NCBI GenBank assembly: GCA_963422565.1
Contig: OY730228.1
Coordinates: 2,976,001 to 3,040,000, forward strand
Direction of reading: 5' to 3'
From: G963422565 sp963422565
GTDB taxonomy: Bacteria > Pseudomonadota > Alphaproteobacteria > MPNO01
Length of the DNA stretch: 64,000 bases
Within the stretch, counting starts at the first letter, position 1. Each line of letters begins with the position of its first letter. Shown here piece by piece: positions 17,649-26,532 of the stretch. A program made the position numbers and the translations under genes. The notes beneath the pieces were generated by a model, which saw nothing but the letters and a program-made list of their open reading frames with translations, searched no databases and was not told the origin of the DNA.

Positions 17649-19310
17649 ATGGCGGTCACCACCGAGACGCGCGGCGCAGGGACGCGGGCGCCCTCCCGGC
17701 CATATCCGGATTTCCACGACCATCTGGCGGCGCTGGAGGCGGCCGGGCTGCTCCACCGGATCGACCGTGCCGTCGACAAGGACTCCGAACTGCATCCGCT
17801 GGTGCGCTGGCAGTTCCGCGGCGGCATCCCCGAGGCGGCGCGGCGCGCCTTCCTGTTCACCAATGTCGTCGACGGCGCCGGGCGGCGCTTCGACTTCCCC
17901 GTGGCGGTCGGCGCGCTCGCGGCGAGCGCCCGCATCTACGCGATCGGGATGGGCGTCCCCGAAGCCGAGATCGGCGCCGTCTGGCGGCGCGCATTGGCGG
18001 CGCCGATACCGCCGCGCCGGGTGGAGGACGCTCCCTGCCGGGAGGTGGTGCTCGACGGGTCCGCGCTCGACGGGCCGGGCCGTGGGCTCGATGCGCTGCC
18101 GGTGCCGATCTCGACGCCGGGCTACGACTCGGCGCCCTATCTGACCGCGACCTGCTGCATCACCGCCGATCCCGAGACAGGGCGGCAGAACATGGGCACC
18201 TATCGCGGCCAGTTGAAGGGGCCACGCAGGCTCGGTCTCAAGATGTTCGTCGATCTCGGCCAGGGCGGTCATGCCCACTGGCTCGCCTGGCGCGACCGCG
18301 GCCGCGACATGCCGATGGCGATCGTCGTCGGCTGCCCGCCGGCGGTCGCCTATTGCGGGCCGCAGAAGGCGCCGCCGGGCATCGACGAGCTGGCGGTTGC
18401 GGGCGGCGTCGTCGGCGCGCCGATAAACGCGGTGCCCGCCGAGAGCATCGACCTCCTGGTCCCGGCCGAGGCCGAGTTCGTGATCGAGGGCCATGTCGAC
18501 CGTCGGCGGTTCGAGCCCGAGGGCCCGTTCGGCGAAAGTCACGGCCATGTCAACCTCGAGGAATATAATTTCCTGTTCGAGGCGAGCGCCATCACCCATC
18601 GCCGCGACGCGGTCTTCGCCTCGATGATCAGCCAGGTCACCCCGAGCGAGTCGAGCGTCGTCAAGCGGGTCGCCTACGAGCCGCTGTTCCTCGAACATCT
18701 CCGCGACCATCTCGGCATCTCGGGCGTCCGCAGGGTGGCGATGCACGAACCGCTGACCAATCTCCGCCCCGTGATCTTCGTCCAGCTCGCCCGCGAAACG
18801 CCGCGGACCGAGGTCTGGCGCGCGCTGCACGCGGTGGCCTCCTTCCAGAAACCCTGCGGCAAATACGTGATCGCGGTCGACGAGGATATCGACCCCGGCA
18901 ACGCCGACGCCGTGTTCTGGGCGATGGCCTACCGCGCCGATCCCGGCCGCGACACCGCGGTCCTCGCGCATCGCGCCCGTGGCCACGGGCCGAAGGGCGG
19001 CGCGGAGGAGGAGTCCTCGTTGCTGATCGATGCGACCCTGCGGGGGAAGCTGCCGCCGGTCGCGCTGCCGGGGCGCGGCCATATGGCGCGGGCGCGCCGG
19101 CTGTGGGAGGAGCTGGGGCTTCCGGCGCTCGCGCCCGAGCCGCCCTGGCACGGCTATTCGCTCGGCGACTGGTCGGAGAAATGGGAGGCCGACGCGCTGC
19201 GCGCGGTCTCCGGGGCATATCGGGAGACCGCCGCGCGCGCCGCCCGGATGCGTCGGAGCGATGTGCTTCCCAACCAGCCGGTCCGCGCGCCGGAGGGCGA
19301 AAGGCGATGA
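17649..19310 (+). CDS. UbiD-family decarboxylase (first copy)
   Basis: This 553-aa protein starts at the ATG at 17649, preceded by a GAGGGGGG Shine-Dalgarno; ATGs at 17613 and 17616 are in frame but less well placed. UbiD hallmarks are visible: TGRQNMGTYRGQLKG for prenylated-FMN binding, VVGCPPA, and the catalytic Glu region EPEGPFGESHGHVN. UbiD enzymes decarboxylate (or carboxylate) aromatic or unsaturated acids using prFMN made by UbiX, which is not in this window. The sequence diverges clearly from the second UbiD at 25-26 kb. The stop overlaps the tartrate-dehydrogenase-like gene (ATGA). Confidence 0.88.
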   Translation: MAVTTETRGAGTRAPSRPYPDFHDHLAALEAAGLLHRIDRAVDKDSELHPLVRWQFRGGIPEAARRAFLFTNVVDGAGRRFDFPVAVGALAASARIYAIGMGVPEAEIGAVWRRALAAPIPPRRVEDAPCREVVLDGSALDGPGRGLDALPVPISTPGYDSAPYLTATCCITADPETGRQNMGTYRGQLKGPRRLGLKMFVDLGQGGHAHWLAWRDRGRDMPMAIVVGCPPAVAYCGPQKAPPGIDELAVAGGVVGAPINAVPAESIDLLVPAEAEFVIEGHVDRRRFEPEGPFGESHGHVNLEEYNFLFEASAITHRRDAVFASMISQVTPSESSVVKRVAYEPLFLEHLRDHLGISGVRRVAMHEPLTNLRPVIFVQLARETPRTEVWRALHAVASFQKPCGKYVIAVDEDIDPGNADAVFWAMAYRADPGRDTAVLAHRARGHGPKGGAEEESSLLIDATLRGKLPPVALPGRGHMARARRLWEELGLPALAPEPPWHGYSLGDWSEKWEADALRAVSGAYRETAARAARMRRSDVLPNQPVRAPEGERR

Positions 19311-20374
19311 GCCCGCATCGCATCGCGGTCGTCCCCGGCGACGGTATCGGCAAGGAGGTCGTCCCCGAGGGTCTGCGGGTGATCGAGGCGGCGGCGGGCC
19401 GCTTCGACATCGCGCTTTCCTGGACCGAGTTCGGCTGGGACTGCGCCGACTACGGCCGGACCGGCCGTATCATGCCCGAGGACGGGCTCGACATTCTGGC
19501 AGAATTCGACGCGATCTATCTGGGCGCGGTCGGCATGCCGGGCGTGCCCGACCATGTCTCGCTCTGGGATATGCTGATCCCCATCCGGCGGCGCTTCGAT
19601 CAATATGTCAACCTGCGCCCGGTGCGCCTGTTCGAGGGGGTACGCTCGCCGCTCGCCGATCGCCGGCCCGACGACATCGACATGATGATCGTGCGAGAGA
19701 ATGTCGAGGGCGAATATTCGCAGATCGGTGGGAGGTTCCATCCCGGCACCGACCGGGAGCTCGCCGTCCAGCAGGCGATCTTCACCCGGCGCGGCTGCGA
19801 CCGCATCATGCGCTTCGCCTTCCGCCTCGCCGAGACGCGCCCGGCGCGGAAGGTGACCTCGGCGACCAAGTCCAACGGGATCATCCATTCGATGCCCTTC
19901 TGGGACGAGCGCTTCGCGGCCGTCGCAGCCGAGTTCCCCGCGATCGCCGCCGACCGGTATCACATCGACATCCTGGCCGCGCATTTCGTCGCCCATCCGG
20001 ACTGGTTCGACGTGGTCGTGGCCTCGAACCTGTTCGGCGACATCCTGTCCGACCTCGGCCCGGCGGTGGCCGGCTCGATCGGCCTCGCCGCCTCGGCCAA
20101 CCTCAACCCGGAGGGCGCCCACCCCTCGATGTTCGAGCCAGTGCACGGATCGGCGCCCGACATCCACGGGCGTGGGATCGCCAACCCGATCGCCCAGATC
20201 TGGTCGGGCGCGATGATGCTCGGCCATCTGGGCCATCCCGAGGCCGAGACGGCGATCGTCGATGCGATCGCCGGGCTGCTGGCCGCCGACGGACCCAGGA
20301 CTCCCGATCTCGGCGGCAGCGCCGGGACCGGGGATGTCGGCCGCGCCCTCGCCGAGGAGCTCCGCCGCCGGTGA
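19307..20374 (+). CDS. Tartrate dehydrogenase / decarboxylating malate dehydrogenase-like enzyme
   Basis: This 355-aa member of the isopropylmalate/isocitrate dehydrogenase family starts at the ATG at 19307. Signatures include VPGDGIGKEV, the substrate-binding NLRPVRLF, RENVEGEYSQIGG, and the NAD site EPVHGSAPDIHGRGIANP. The VRENVEGEY and GGRFHPGT features are typical of the tartrate dehydrogenase (TtuC) branch, which oxidises tartrate, D-malate or related 2-hydroxyacids with decarboxylation. It is coupled to UbiD upstream and GST downstream by 4-bp overlaps. Confidence 0.85.
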   Translation: MSPHRIAVVPGDGIGKEVVPEGLRVIEAAAGRFDIALSWTEFGWDCADYGRTGRIMPEDGLDILAEFDAIYLGAVGMPGVPDHVSLWDMLIPIRRRFDQYVNLRPVRLFEGVRSPLADRRPDDIDMMIVRENVEGEYSQIGGRFHPGTDRELAVQQAIFTRRGCDRIMRFAFRLAETRPARKVTSATKSNGIIHSMPFWDERFAAVAAEFPAIAADRYHIDILAAHFVAHPDWFDVVVASNLFGDILSDLGPAVAGSIGLAASANLNPEGAHPSMFEPVHGSAPDIHGRGIANPIAQIWSGAMMLGHLGHPEAETAIVDAIAGLLAADGPRTPDLGGSAGTGDVGRALAEELRRR

Positions 20375-21066
20375 TCACCCTCTACGCCTGGCCCACCCCC
20401 AACGGCCAGAAGGTCTCGATCATGCTTGAGGAGTGCGGGCTGGCCTATGAGACGGCGGCCGTGGACATCAACCGGGGGGAGCAGTTCGACCCGGCCTTTC
20501 TCGCCATCGCGCCCAACAACCGCATCCCCGCCATCGTGGATTCCGAGGGCCCCGGAGGGGCGCCGATGGCGCTGTTCGAATCGGGCGCGATCCTGCTCTA
20601 CCTCGCCGAGAAGACCGGCCGCTTCATGCCCGGCGGCGGGGAGGGTCGCTTTCGGACGATGGAATGGCTGATGTTCCAGATGTCCGGGCTCGGTCCGATG
20701 TGCGGTCAGGCCCATCACTTCCGCCAGCGCATGGGCGGGGAGGACATCCCCTACGGGATCGACCGCTACACTCGCGAGGTCGCGCGCCTCTACGGCGTCA
20801 TGGACCGGAGGCTGGCGGGTTGCGCCTATCTGGCAGGGGACGCCTATTCGGTCGCCGACATCGCCTGCTGGCCCTGGATACGCCCGCATCGCCGGCAGGG
20901 CCAGGACCTGGCCGATTTCCCGGCGCTCTCCCGCTGGTTCGCGGAAATCCGCGGCCGGCCCGGCGTTGCGCGCGGGATGGGGCTCCTCGCCGAGTATCGC
21001 GGCCGCCGCGATCTGACCCCCGAGGCCCGCGAGATCCTCTTCGGAAGCGGGCTGCCCGGCCGCTGA
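20371..21066 (+). CDS. Glutathione S-transferase (Nu/YghU-YfcG-like)
   Basis: This 231-aa protein starts at a GTG at 20371 overlapping the upstream stop (GTGA). The N-terminal thioredoxin-fold domain begins ITLYAWPTPNGQKVSIMLEE, with the TPNG motif of the Nu class, and carries the glutathione-contacting FESGAILLYLAEKTG. The helical C-terminal domain has YSVADIACWPWI. These enzymes act as disulfide-bond reductases or conjugating enzymes in the cytoplasm. Third gene of the UbiD-TtuC-GST operon; a GC hairpin follows it. Confidence 0.88.
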   Translation: MITLYAWPTPNGQKVSIMLEECGLAYETAAVDINRGEQFDPAFLAIAPNNRIPAIVDSEGPGGAPMALFESGAILLYLAEKTGRFMPGGGEGRFRTMEWLMFQMSGLGPMCGQAHHFRQRMGGEDIPYGIDRYTREVARLYGVMDRRLAGCAYLAGDAYSVADIACWPWIRPHRRQGQDLADFPALSRWFAEIRGRPGVARGMGLLAEYRGRRDLTPEAREILFGSGLPGR

Positions 21067-21418
21067 TCGTCCGCAGCGGTTCGCATTTTCGCGACCGCGA
21101 CCGGCCGGACGACGACCCCTCCCCCAAGGCGAGGGGGTCCTGCCTCGAGAAACGGGGGTGGTGCGGGCCGCGATGCCGACGAAGGCCGGCTCCCGGGATG
21201 CCGAAACGAGAATTTCCGGATCGGCCGCCGTTGCATCGTTCGAGGCATATCTCCGTGCTACGATCGGATCGGCTGGACAGCGAATTACGGCAACGGGGAA
21301 GGCCGACCGGGGCTTCCATGTCGGATCCGCCGCTCCGCAAGCGAACGAGACCCGGACGCGGCGCAGCGAGGGCCATCGGAAATCCGGAGAGATCCGGCAG
21401 GGGGCGAAGAGAACGACC
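21067..21418. other. Intergenic stretch, possible terminator hairpin
   Basis: I see no gene in this 352-bp interval. At 21116-21136, CCCCTC and GAGGGG can pair around a 9-nt loop, with a further GGGGGTCC/GACCCC potential, so a GC-rich terminator for the GST operon is possible, though it lacks a T tract. The rest is stop-rich in the frames that matter and marks the edge of the block carrying the Panacea-like gene. Confidence 0.35.
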
Positions 21419-22066
21419 ATGCGGCGTTCGGACATGGTGCTGGCCGCGCTGGCCGCAGGTGGCCGGCGAGCGTGGTTCGACCCGGTTCAAGCGCAGAAAC
21501 TCCTTTTTCTTGTCGACAGAGAAGTTTCGGAATTCGTCGGCGGTCCTCGTTTCAGCTTCCGGCCATATCGCTATGGCCCATATGACGAGGCGGTGTATGA
21601 CGATCTCGATGCCTTGGCCGTGGAACATGACGTATGCATTCGTCAGGATGAACCCTATCGCCGGTACCTGCTGACGGAGAACGGTTATGCGAAGGGTTCG
21701 GCAATTCTGGACGCCTTTCCGGAGCCGGTATCTCGCTACATGATCGACGCTGCTCGATGGGTGCGTTCCCTCACCTTCAGGCAGTTGCTGTCCGCGATTT
21801 ATCGGCATTATCCGGAGATGGGGGTCAACAGCGTTATTTCGCGATCGGGGTCCGGCAATCCCTGTGCTTCGCTTCTCTTTCCCATGCCGTCTTTCGCCGC
21901 AGGGATGGCGCGGACGTTCGACTTCATGGGAACCATCGACGATCACCGGTCGACCATGAGCGACGACCGCGTCGATGCGTTGGCGAGGCGTAGCGACTGG
22001 AAAGCGGTGGGCGATGATCTGAAGGCTGCCCTGGAGCGTAATCGGTCGTTCGACGCTCCGCCATGA
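21419..22066 (+). CDS. Panacea/YwgA-like (SocA-type) winged-helix protein, possible antitoxin
   Basis: The protein has 215 aa from the ATG at 21419; the frame extends upstream but without a better start. The segment FDPVQAQKLLFLVDREV followed by FRPYRYGPYDEAVYDDLDAL is the KLQKLLF...F..Y.YGP pattern of the DUF4065/Panacea and YwgA families, small proteins that often act as antitoxins or phage-associated regulators. It overlaps the next frame by ATGA, a typical antitoxin-toxin or two-gene arrangement. Base composition is visibly lower in GC than the neighbours, consistent with transfer. Role inferred only. Confidence 0.55.
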   Translation: MRRSDMVLAALAAGGRRAWFDPVQAQKLLFLVDREVSEFVGGPRFSFRPYRYGPYDEAVYDDLDALAVEHDVCIRQDEPYRRYLLTENGYAKGSAILDAFPEPVSRYMIDAARWVRSLTFRQLLSAIYRHYPEMGVNSVISRSGSGNPCASLLFPMPSFAAGMARTFDFMGTIDDHRSTMSDDRVDALARRSDWKAVGDDLKAALERNRSFDAPP

Positions 22067-22414
22067 CCGGCGGCAAACCGGCCGCCGCCGACAACCGTGG
22101 CGCTCCCGGGACGTCCACAGATGTCCGGACGAAAGGCAGTCCCGATCTCCTCACGGACGAGTCACGGCCCGTCCATCGATACGATATCGAAAAATACGAA
22201 CAGGAAGCTCTGGTCGAACGGGCCGAGATCTTCCTGGGACCGCTTCCCCATCCCGGTCATCTCCGGCAGTATGACGAGATAGTTCCTGGCGCTGCCGACC
22301 ACATAATCCGGATGGCTGAAGCGACGGATGCGGGAGCTGCGCGAGAAGGCCGATTCGCTGACGGTGGGAACGGAGCCGACGCCGCCTCCGGGTCCTCCTC
22401 CGGCCCCCGGTTGA
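22063..22414 (+). pseudogene. DUF2335-like membrane protein remnant, truncated/frameshifted
   Basis: The ATG at 22063 sits inside the stop of the Panacea-like gene. The product carries FLGPLPHPGHLRQYDEIVPG and then AADHIIRMAE, the characteristic core of DUF2335 proteins. After MAE the natural continuation (LKRRMRELREKADSL, then a Pro-rich tail ending at a TGA, 22412-22414) lies in another frame, and the original frame runs as low-complexity sequence antisense to the DMT gene until 22623. The two C-terminal membrane helices normally present in DUF2335 are absent. I regard it as a broken gene. Confidence 0.55.
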
Positions 22415-22477
22415 AACTGAACGTGCGCCGGCGAGGGCCGCCGCCGTCAAACCGGTTCGTGCGCCCCGCTGCCCGGA

Positions 22478-23395
22478 TCACCAAGCGTCGCGCCGCCTCT
22501 GCCGGTCGCCCCTCGCCTCGCGGCGCGCGACATAGCTGGTCGCGCCGAAGATCACCGCCGCGCCGACCCATGTCCAGGGGGTCGGGACCTCGGCGAAGAT
22601 CAGCCACGCGGCGAGCGCGGTGAAGGGCAGACGCAGGAAGTCCATCGGCGCGACCAGGCTGGCATCGAGCAGATGGAGCGACCGGGTCAGGCAGTAGGGC
22701 GCGGCGGTACCGATCGCCGCCAACAGCAGCAGCAGCGGGACCTCGTCGAGCCGAGGACCGACCCAGAGGAACGCCGTCGGCACCGCCGCCATGATCCCCA
22801 TCAGGAGATTCGAGTAGAAGGCGATGGCCAGAGCGGCGTCGGTGCGGGTCAGCAGCTTTATGACGACGACCGCGCCGGCGTAGAACAGCGCCGAGCCGAG
22901 CACCAGAAACGCCGGCAGCTCGACCGCCGCGACTCCCGGACGCAGCACGATCAGCACGCCCAGGAAGCCGATGACGGTCGCCGCCCAGCGCCGCCGGTCG
23001 ACGCTCTCTCCGAGGAACAGCGCCGCCAGAATCGCGGTGAAGAGAGGAAGGGTGAAGTGAAGCGCCGTCGCGTCGGCGAGCTTCATCGCGAGTATCCCCT
23101 CGAACCACATCGTCATCGCGATGAAATTGAGGAAGGATCGGGCGACATGCGCCCCCAGCACGCCCGTCCTCAGCGCGGAGAGACCCCGCCAGAGAAAGAA
23201 CCCGCCGAGCCCGGCGGCGCCGATCGCCGAGCGGTGGAAGATGATCTCGGGAGGGGTCATGTCGGTCGCGATCTCGCGCACCACGACCGGGGTGAAGGAG
23301 AACATCGCCATCGCCGCCACCGCCCAGAGCGCGCCTTTGAGGGTGCGCGCCGACCCGCCCGGGCCGGCGCTGCGAGGCGGTGGGGCCGAGGCCAT
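22478..23395 (-). CDS. EamA/DMT-family transporter
   Basis: This 305-aa integral membrane protein has about ten hydrophobic helices in two repeated EamA halves (for example MFSFTPVVVREIA, ALHFTLPLFTAILAALFLGE, and GTAAPYCLTRSLHLLDASLV). Such transporters move metabolites or drugs across the inner membrane. The start ATG at 23395 overlaps the acyl-CoA ligase stop (TGATG), so it is the last gene of the UbiD2-ligase-DMT operon and may export or import a pathway intermediate. Confidence 0.87.
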   Translation of the reverse strand: MASAPPPRSAGPGGSARTLKGALWAVAAMAMFSFTPVVVREIATDMTPPEIIFHRSAIGAAGLGGFFLWRGLSALRTGVLGAHVARSFLNFIAMTMWFEGILAMKLADATALHFTLPLFTAILAALFLGESVDRRRWAATVIGFLGVLIVLRPGVAAVELPAFLVLGSALFYAGAVVVIKLLTRTDAALAIAFYSNLLMGIMAAVPTAFLWVGPRLDEVPLLLLLAAIGTAAPYCLTRSLHLLDASLVAPMDFLRLPFTALAAWLIFAEVPTPWTWVGAAVIFGATSYVARREARGDRQRRRDAW

Positions 23396-24960
23396 CAGAA
23401 CCCGCCGCGGCGGTCCCAGTCGCGGCGCAGCGCCTCTCGGTCGATCTTGCCCCGCGCGTTCTTGGGGATGGCCTCGCGAAGGACGATCTCGCTCGGCCGC
23501 TTGAACGCCGGCAGCGTCCCCGCGCAATGGGCCGCGAGCCCGCCGCGGTCGAGCCTGGCTCCCGGCCGGACCGCGACGAAGCTCACCAGCGCCTCGCCGT
23601 AGACCGGGTCCGAGACGCCGATGGTCGCGGTCTCGGCGACGCCGGGGTGGCGCGCGATGGCGTCGTCGATCTCCAGCGGCGAGATGTTGACGCCGCCGCG
23701 GATGACGACATCCCTGGCCCGCCCGACGACATGCAGGAACCCCTCGGCATCGAGATAGCCGAGATCGCCGGTCTTGATGCGCCGGCCCCGGATGCGCTCG
23801 ATCCGACCGCCCCGATGCAGATAGCCGAACGCGGTCTGCGCGCCGCCGATCTCGATCTCGCCGGTCTCCCCGTCGGGCAGCGCCCGGCCGTCCGGGCCGA
23901 GGATAGCGACGGTCAAATGGAGGCCGGGCCGCCCGACGCTGCCGATCCGCCGGGCGCCCGCATGGTTGCCGGCGATCACTCCGCCCTCGCTCATCCCGTA
24001 GAGCTGGACCAGCTCGACCCCGTAGGTCTCCTCGAATCTGCGATGCCGTTGCTTCAGCAGCGGCGCGGTCGAGCAGCTCATGAAGCGGACGCCGGCGAAA
24101 CAGCCCTCCGGCGGCGGGGCGGGGCGGTCGAGTAGCATGTTGACCACCGTCGGCACGCCGATCACCACGCTCGGCCGGTGCTCGGCCAGCCAATCGAAGA
24201 AGCGGGTACTCGAGAAGCGGCGCGCAAACAGGATCGCGGCCCCGGTCACGAGGCAGGGCATCAGGGTCAGCATGTGCGAGGACGCCCAGCTGAAGGACCG
24301 GTATTCCAGCAGCCGATCGGAGGGGCCGAGCTTCCACATGTCGATCGTCTGCTCGGCGATACGGAAATAGTTGCCGATCTGATGGATCACCCCCTTGGGG
24401 GCGGCCGCCGTCCCCGAGGTAAAGCTGATCACCGCCGGCGAGGCGGGGTCGACCGGGTCCGGGGCGGGGTCCGTCTCGTCCAGGCCGGCCAGCTCCTCGA
24501 ACAGCGCCGCCAGCCCGATCTCCGGAATCTCGCCGCCCTGCCGCGCGGCATCGCCGTCGCCGCGCACGATGAGCTGCGGGCCGATTCGGGCGGTCATCTC
24601 GGCGATATGGGCGGCGTTCACCTCGACATTTACCGCGCAGTAGACGGCACCGCTGGCGAGCGCCGCGAAATAGAGCGTGAGCTGATCGAGCGAGTTCTCG
24701 GCGAGGACCAGGATGCGCGCGCCGCGCCCGATCTCTCGCATGGCGAGGAAGGAGGCGAACCGTCCGGCGAGCCGCCGCAGCTCGGCGAAGCTGCGCGACC
24801 GGCCTTCGTCGATCGAGACCAGGAACGGTTTGTCGGGCGCTTCCGCGGCGTGATCCCGGATCAGCCGCCAGACGTCACGGCCCGGTTCCCGCTCCGCCGT
24901 CGCCATCGATGCGCGCCTCGGCCGCCCGGACGGTTCCGGCGGCGCGCGGCGGGTGTTCAT
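23395..24960 (-). CDS. AMP-dependent acyl-CoA synthetase/ligase
   Basis: The protein has 521 aa from the ATG at 24960, which overlaps the UbiD stop (ATGA); an internal ATG at 24906 would remove 18 residues. The P-loop-like A3 motif reads FTSGTAAAPKGV. LYGMSEGG, the GDLGYLDAEGF motif with the conserved Asp, and the C-terminal PKNARGKIDRE Lys loop are all present. It activates a carboxylic acid to an acyl-CoA via an acyl-AMP. Its coupling to a UbiD enzyme suggests an aromatic or unsaturated acid substrate made or consumed by the decarboxylase. Confidence 0.9.
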   Translation of the reverse strand: MNTRRAPPEPSGRPRRASMATAEREPGRDVWRLIRDHAAEAPDKPFLVSIDEGRSRSFAELRRLAGRFASFLAMREIGRGARILVLAENSLDQLTLYFAALASGAVYCAVNVEVNAAHIAEMTARIGPQLIVRGDGDAARQGGEIPEIGLAALFEELAGLDETDPAPDPVDPASPAVISFTSGTAAAPKGVIHQIGNYFRIAEQTIDMWKLGPSDRLLEYRSFSWASSHMLTLMPCLVTGAAILFARRFSSTRFFDWLAEHRPSVVIGVPTVVNMLLDRPAPPPEGCFAGVRFMSCSTAPLLKQRHRRFEETYGVELVQLYGMSEGGVIAGNHAGARRIGSVGRPGLHLTVAILGPDGRALPDGETGEIEIGGAQTAFGYLHRGGRIERIRGRRIKTGDLGYLDAEGFLHVVGRARDVVIRGGVNISPLEIDDAIARHPGVAETATIGVSDPVYGEALVSFVAVRPGARLDRGGLAAHCAGTLPAFKRPSEIVLREAIPKNARGKIDREALRRDWDRRGGF

Positions 24961-26435
24961 CGGCCGTTCGACGGGGCGAGCAGGTGACCGAATCTCTGCC
25001 GCGCCCGCCTGGCCTCTTCGGGGCGCGGCGCATTGACGGCGGGAAACCGGTCCCGCCAATGGAAGGGTCGGCAGGCGTCGATGACCGCGCGCGACATGCT
25101 GAGGTCGCCGCTCTCGCGCCGTCCGGGCGGGAGCAGCGGGTCGGCCGGAGAGGTGCGCGCGCCGCGGATGATGTCGATCGACTCGGCCGGATCCGACCGG
25201 GTGAGCAGTGCCCACCACAGCTCCTCGAGATCGGTCACGTCGACATCGTCGTCCACTACCACGACGTAGCGGTTGGCGTAGTTGGCGGCGTGGCAGCAGG
25301 CGGCGACATGGCCTGCCTGCCGGGCGTGGCCCGGGTAGCGCTGACGGATCGAGACGCCGTGCATGAGCCGCGAGGAGCCGATCTCGTAGCACCACACGCC
25401 CGTCACGTCGGGCACGCCCGCTGCGGCGAGAGCCTGTTTGACCATCGCCGAGCGCAGCACCGCCCGGTAACGGCCCATCTCGTCCGAGCCGCCGCCCATT
25501 GGCGGCACGCCGAGCAGGATCGGGTCGTGGCGGTGATAGAGCGTCTCGACCTCGAGCACCGGCTCGGCGTGGGCGCCGCTGGCATAGTAGCCGGTCCACT
25601 CGCCGAACGGTCCCTCCGACTTCTCGTTCCCGCGGGTGAGATGGCCTTCGATCACCAGCTCGGCGTTGGCCGGAAAGGGAAGGCCCGTCGCCCGCCCGGC
25701 GACGCAGTCGAGCGCGGTGCCGCGGATGCCGCCCACCACGTCGAACTCGCAGATCCCCGCCGGCGTCTCGGTGCAGGCGGCGTAGAAGGACAGCGGCTCC
25801 GAGCCCAGCACCATGACGATCGGGCAGCGTTCCCCGCGGTCGAAATATTTTTCCCGATGGATGTGGCCGTGCTTGCCCGGGACCATCAGGACCCCGACCG
25901 ATGTCCGGTCGTGGATCATCGCCCGGTAGGTCCCGACATTCAGCCAGCCGTCGTCGGGGTCGCGGGTGACCGAGTAGCAGCCGGTGCCGATATAGCGGCC
26001 GCCGTCCTCGGCATGCCAGATCGGCGTCGGGAATCTGGTCAGATCGATATCGCCGCCGGTCAGCACGTTCTCCAGTACCGGGCCGTCGTCGACGATCCGG
26101 TGGGGGATCAGCGGCCGGTCCTTGACGAACCCGTCATAGCAGGCGTCGCTCAGCTCGACCTTGGTGAGATCGTCGGGAAAGCCGAGGGTCATGTTGCGCC
26201 GCCGCCCGGCGAAGATGTTCATGATCAGCCGGTGGCCCGGGGCGCAGCCGGGCACATCCTCGAACAGCACCGCCGGGCCGTCGTCGCGTTTGACGACCGC
26301 CTCGGCGGCGAGGCCGATGTCCTCCTCCCAGGACGCGCCGCGCACGATGCGCAGCTCTCCCAGCCTCTCGGCCTCGGCGATCCACTGGCGGAGGTCGTCA
26401 TAAGGCAGTCGGCAGCGAAGATTGTCGCCTGTCAT
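24957..26435 (-). CDS. UbiD-family decarboxylase (second copy)
   Basis: This 492-aa protein starts at the ATG at 26435. Key elements are WLNVGTYRAMIHDRTSVGVL (prFMN/substrate region), MVLGSEPLSFYAA and the catalytic Glu region EKSEGPFGEWTGYYASG. VVVVDDDVDVTDLEELWWAL near the C-terminus is typical of the UbiD oligomer interface. The conserved EGPFGEWTGYY spacing places it nearer to phenolic-acid/gallate-type UbiD enzymes than the first copy is. It heads a three-gene operon with an acyl-CoA ligase and a DMT exporter and is divergent from the Rieske oxygenase gene. Confidence 0.88.
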   Translation of the reverse strand: MTGDNLRCRLPYDDLRQWIAEAERLGELRIVRGASWEEDIGLAAEAVVKRDDGPAVLFEDVPGCAPGHRLIMNIFAGRRRNMTLGFPDDLTKVELSDACYDGFVKDRPLIPHRIVDDGPVLENVLTGGDIDLTRFPTPIWHAEDGGRYIGTGCYSVTRDPDDGWLNVGTYRAMIHDRTSVGVLMVPGKHGHIHREKYFDRGERCPIVMVLGSEPLSFYAACTETPAGICEFDVVGGIRGTALDCVAGRATGLPFPANAELVIEGHLTRGNEKSEGPFGEWTGYYASGAHAEPVLEVETLYHRHDPILLGVPPMGGGSDEMGRYRAVLRSAMVKQALAAAGVPDVTGVWCYEIGSSRLMHGVSIRQRYPGHARQAGHVAACCHAANYANRYVVVVDDDVDVTDLEELWWALLTRSDPAESIDIIRGARTSPADPLLPPGRRESGDLSMSRAVIDACRPFHWRDRFPAVNAPRPEEARRARQRFGHLLAPSNGR

Positions 26436-26532
26436 CCGGTTCTCCCTCGCCCTCATCATAGGTCGATCGGGCGGGCATGGACAGTTTCCCCGCCCCGGGT
26501 CAGACTCCCCGTTCACCGGATCGGGGGCGGCG

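Noticed and set aside
22415..22623. Continuation of the DUF2335 remnant frame into the DMT gene
   Set aside because: Arg/Ser/Pro-rich translation antisense to a well-supported transporter; the meaningful reading has already shifted frame and stopped.
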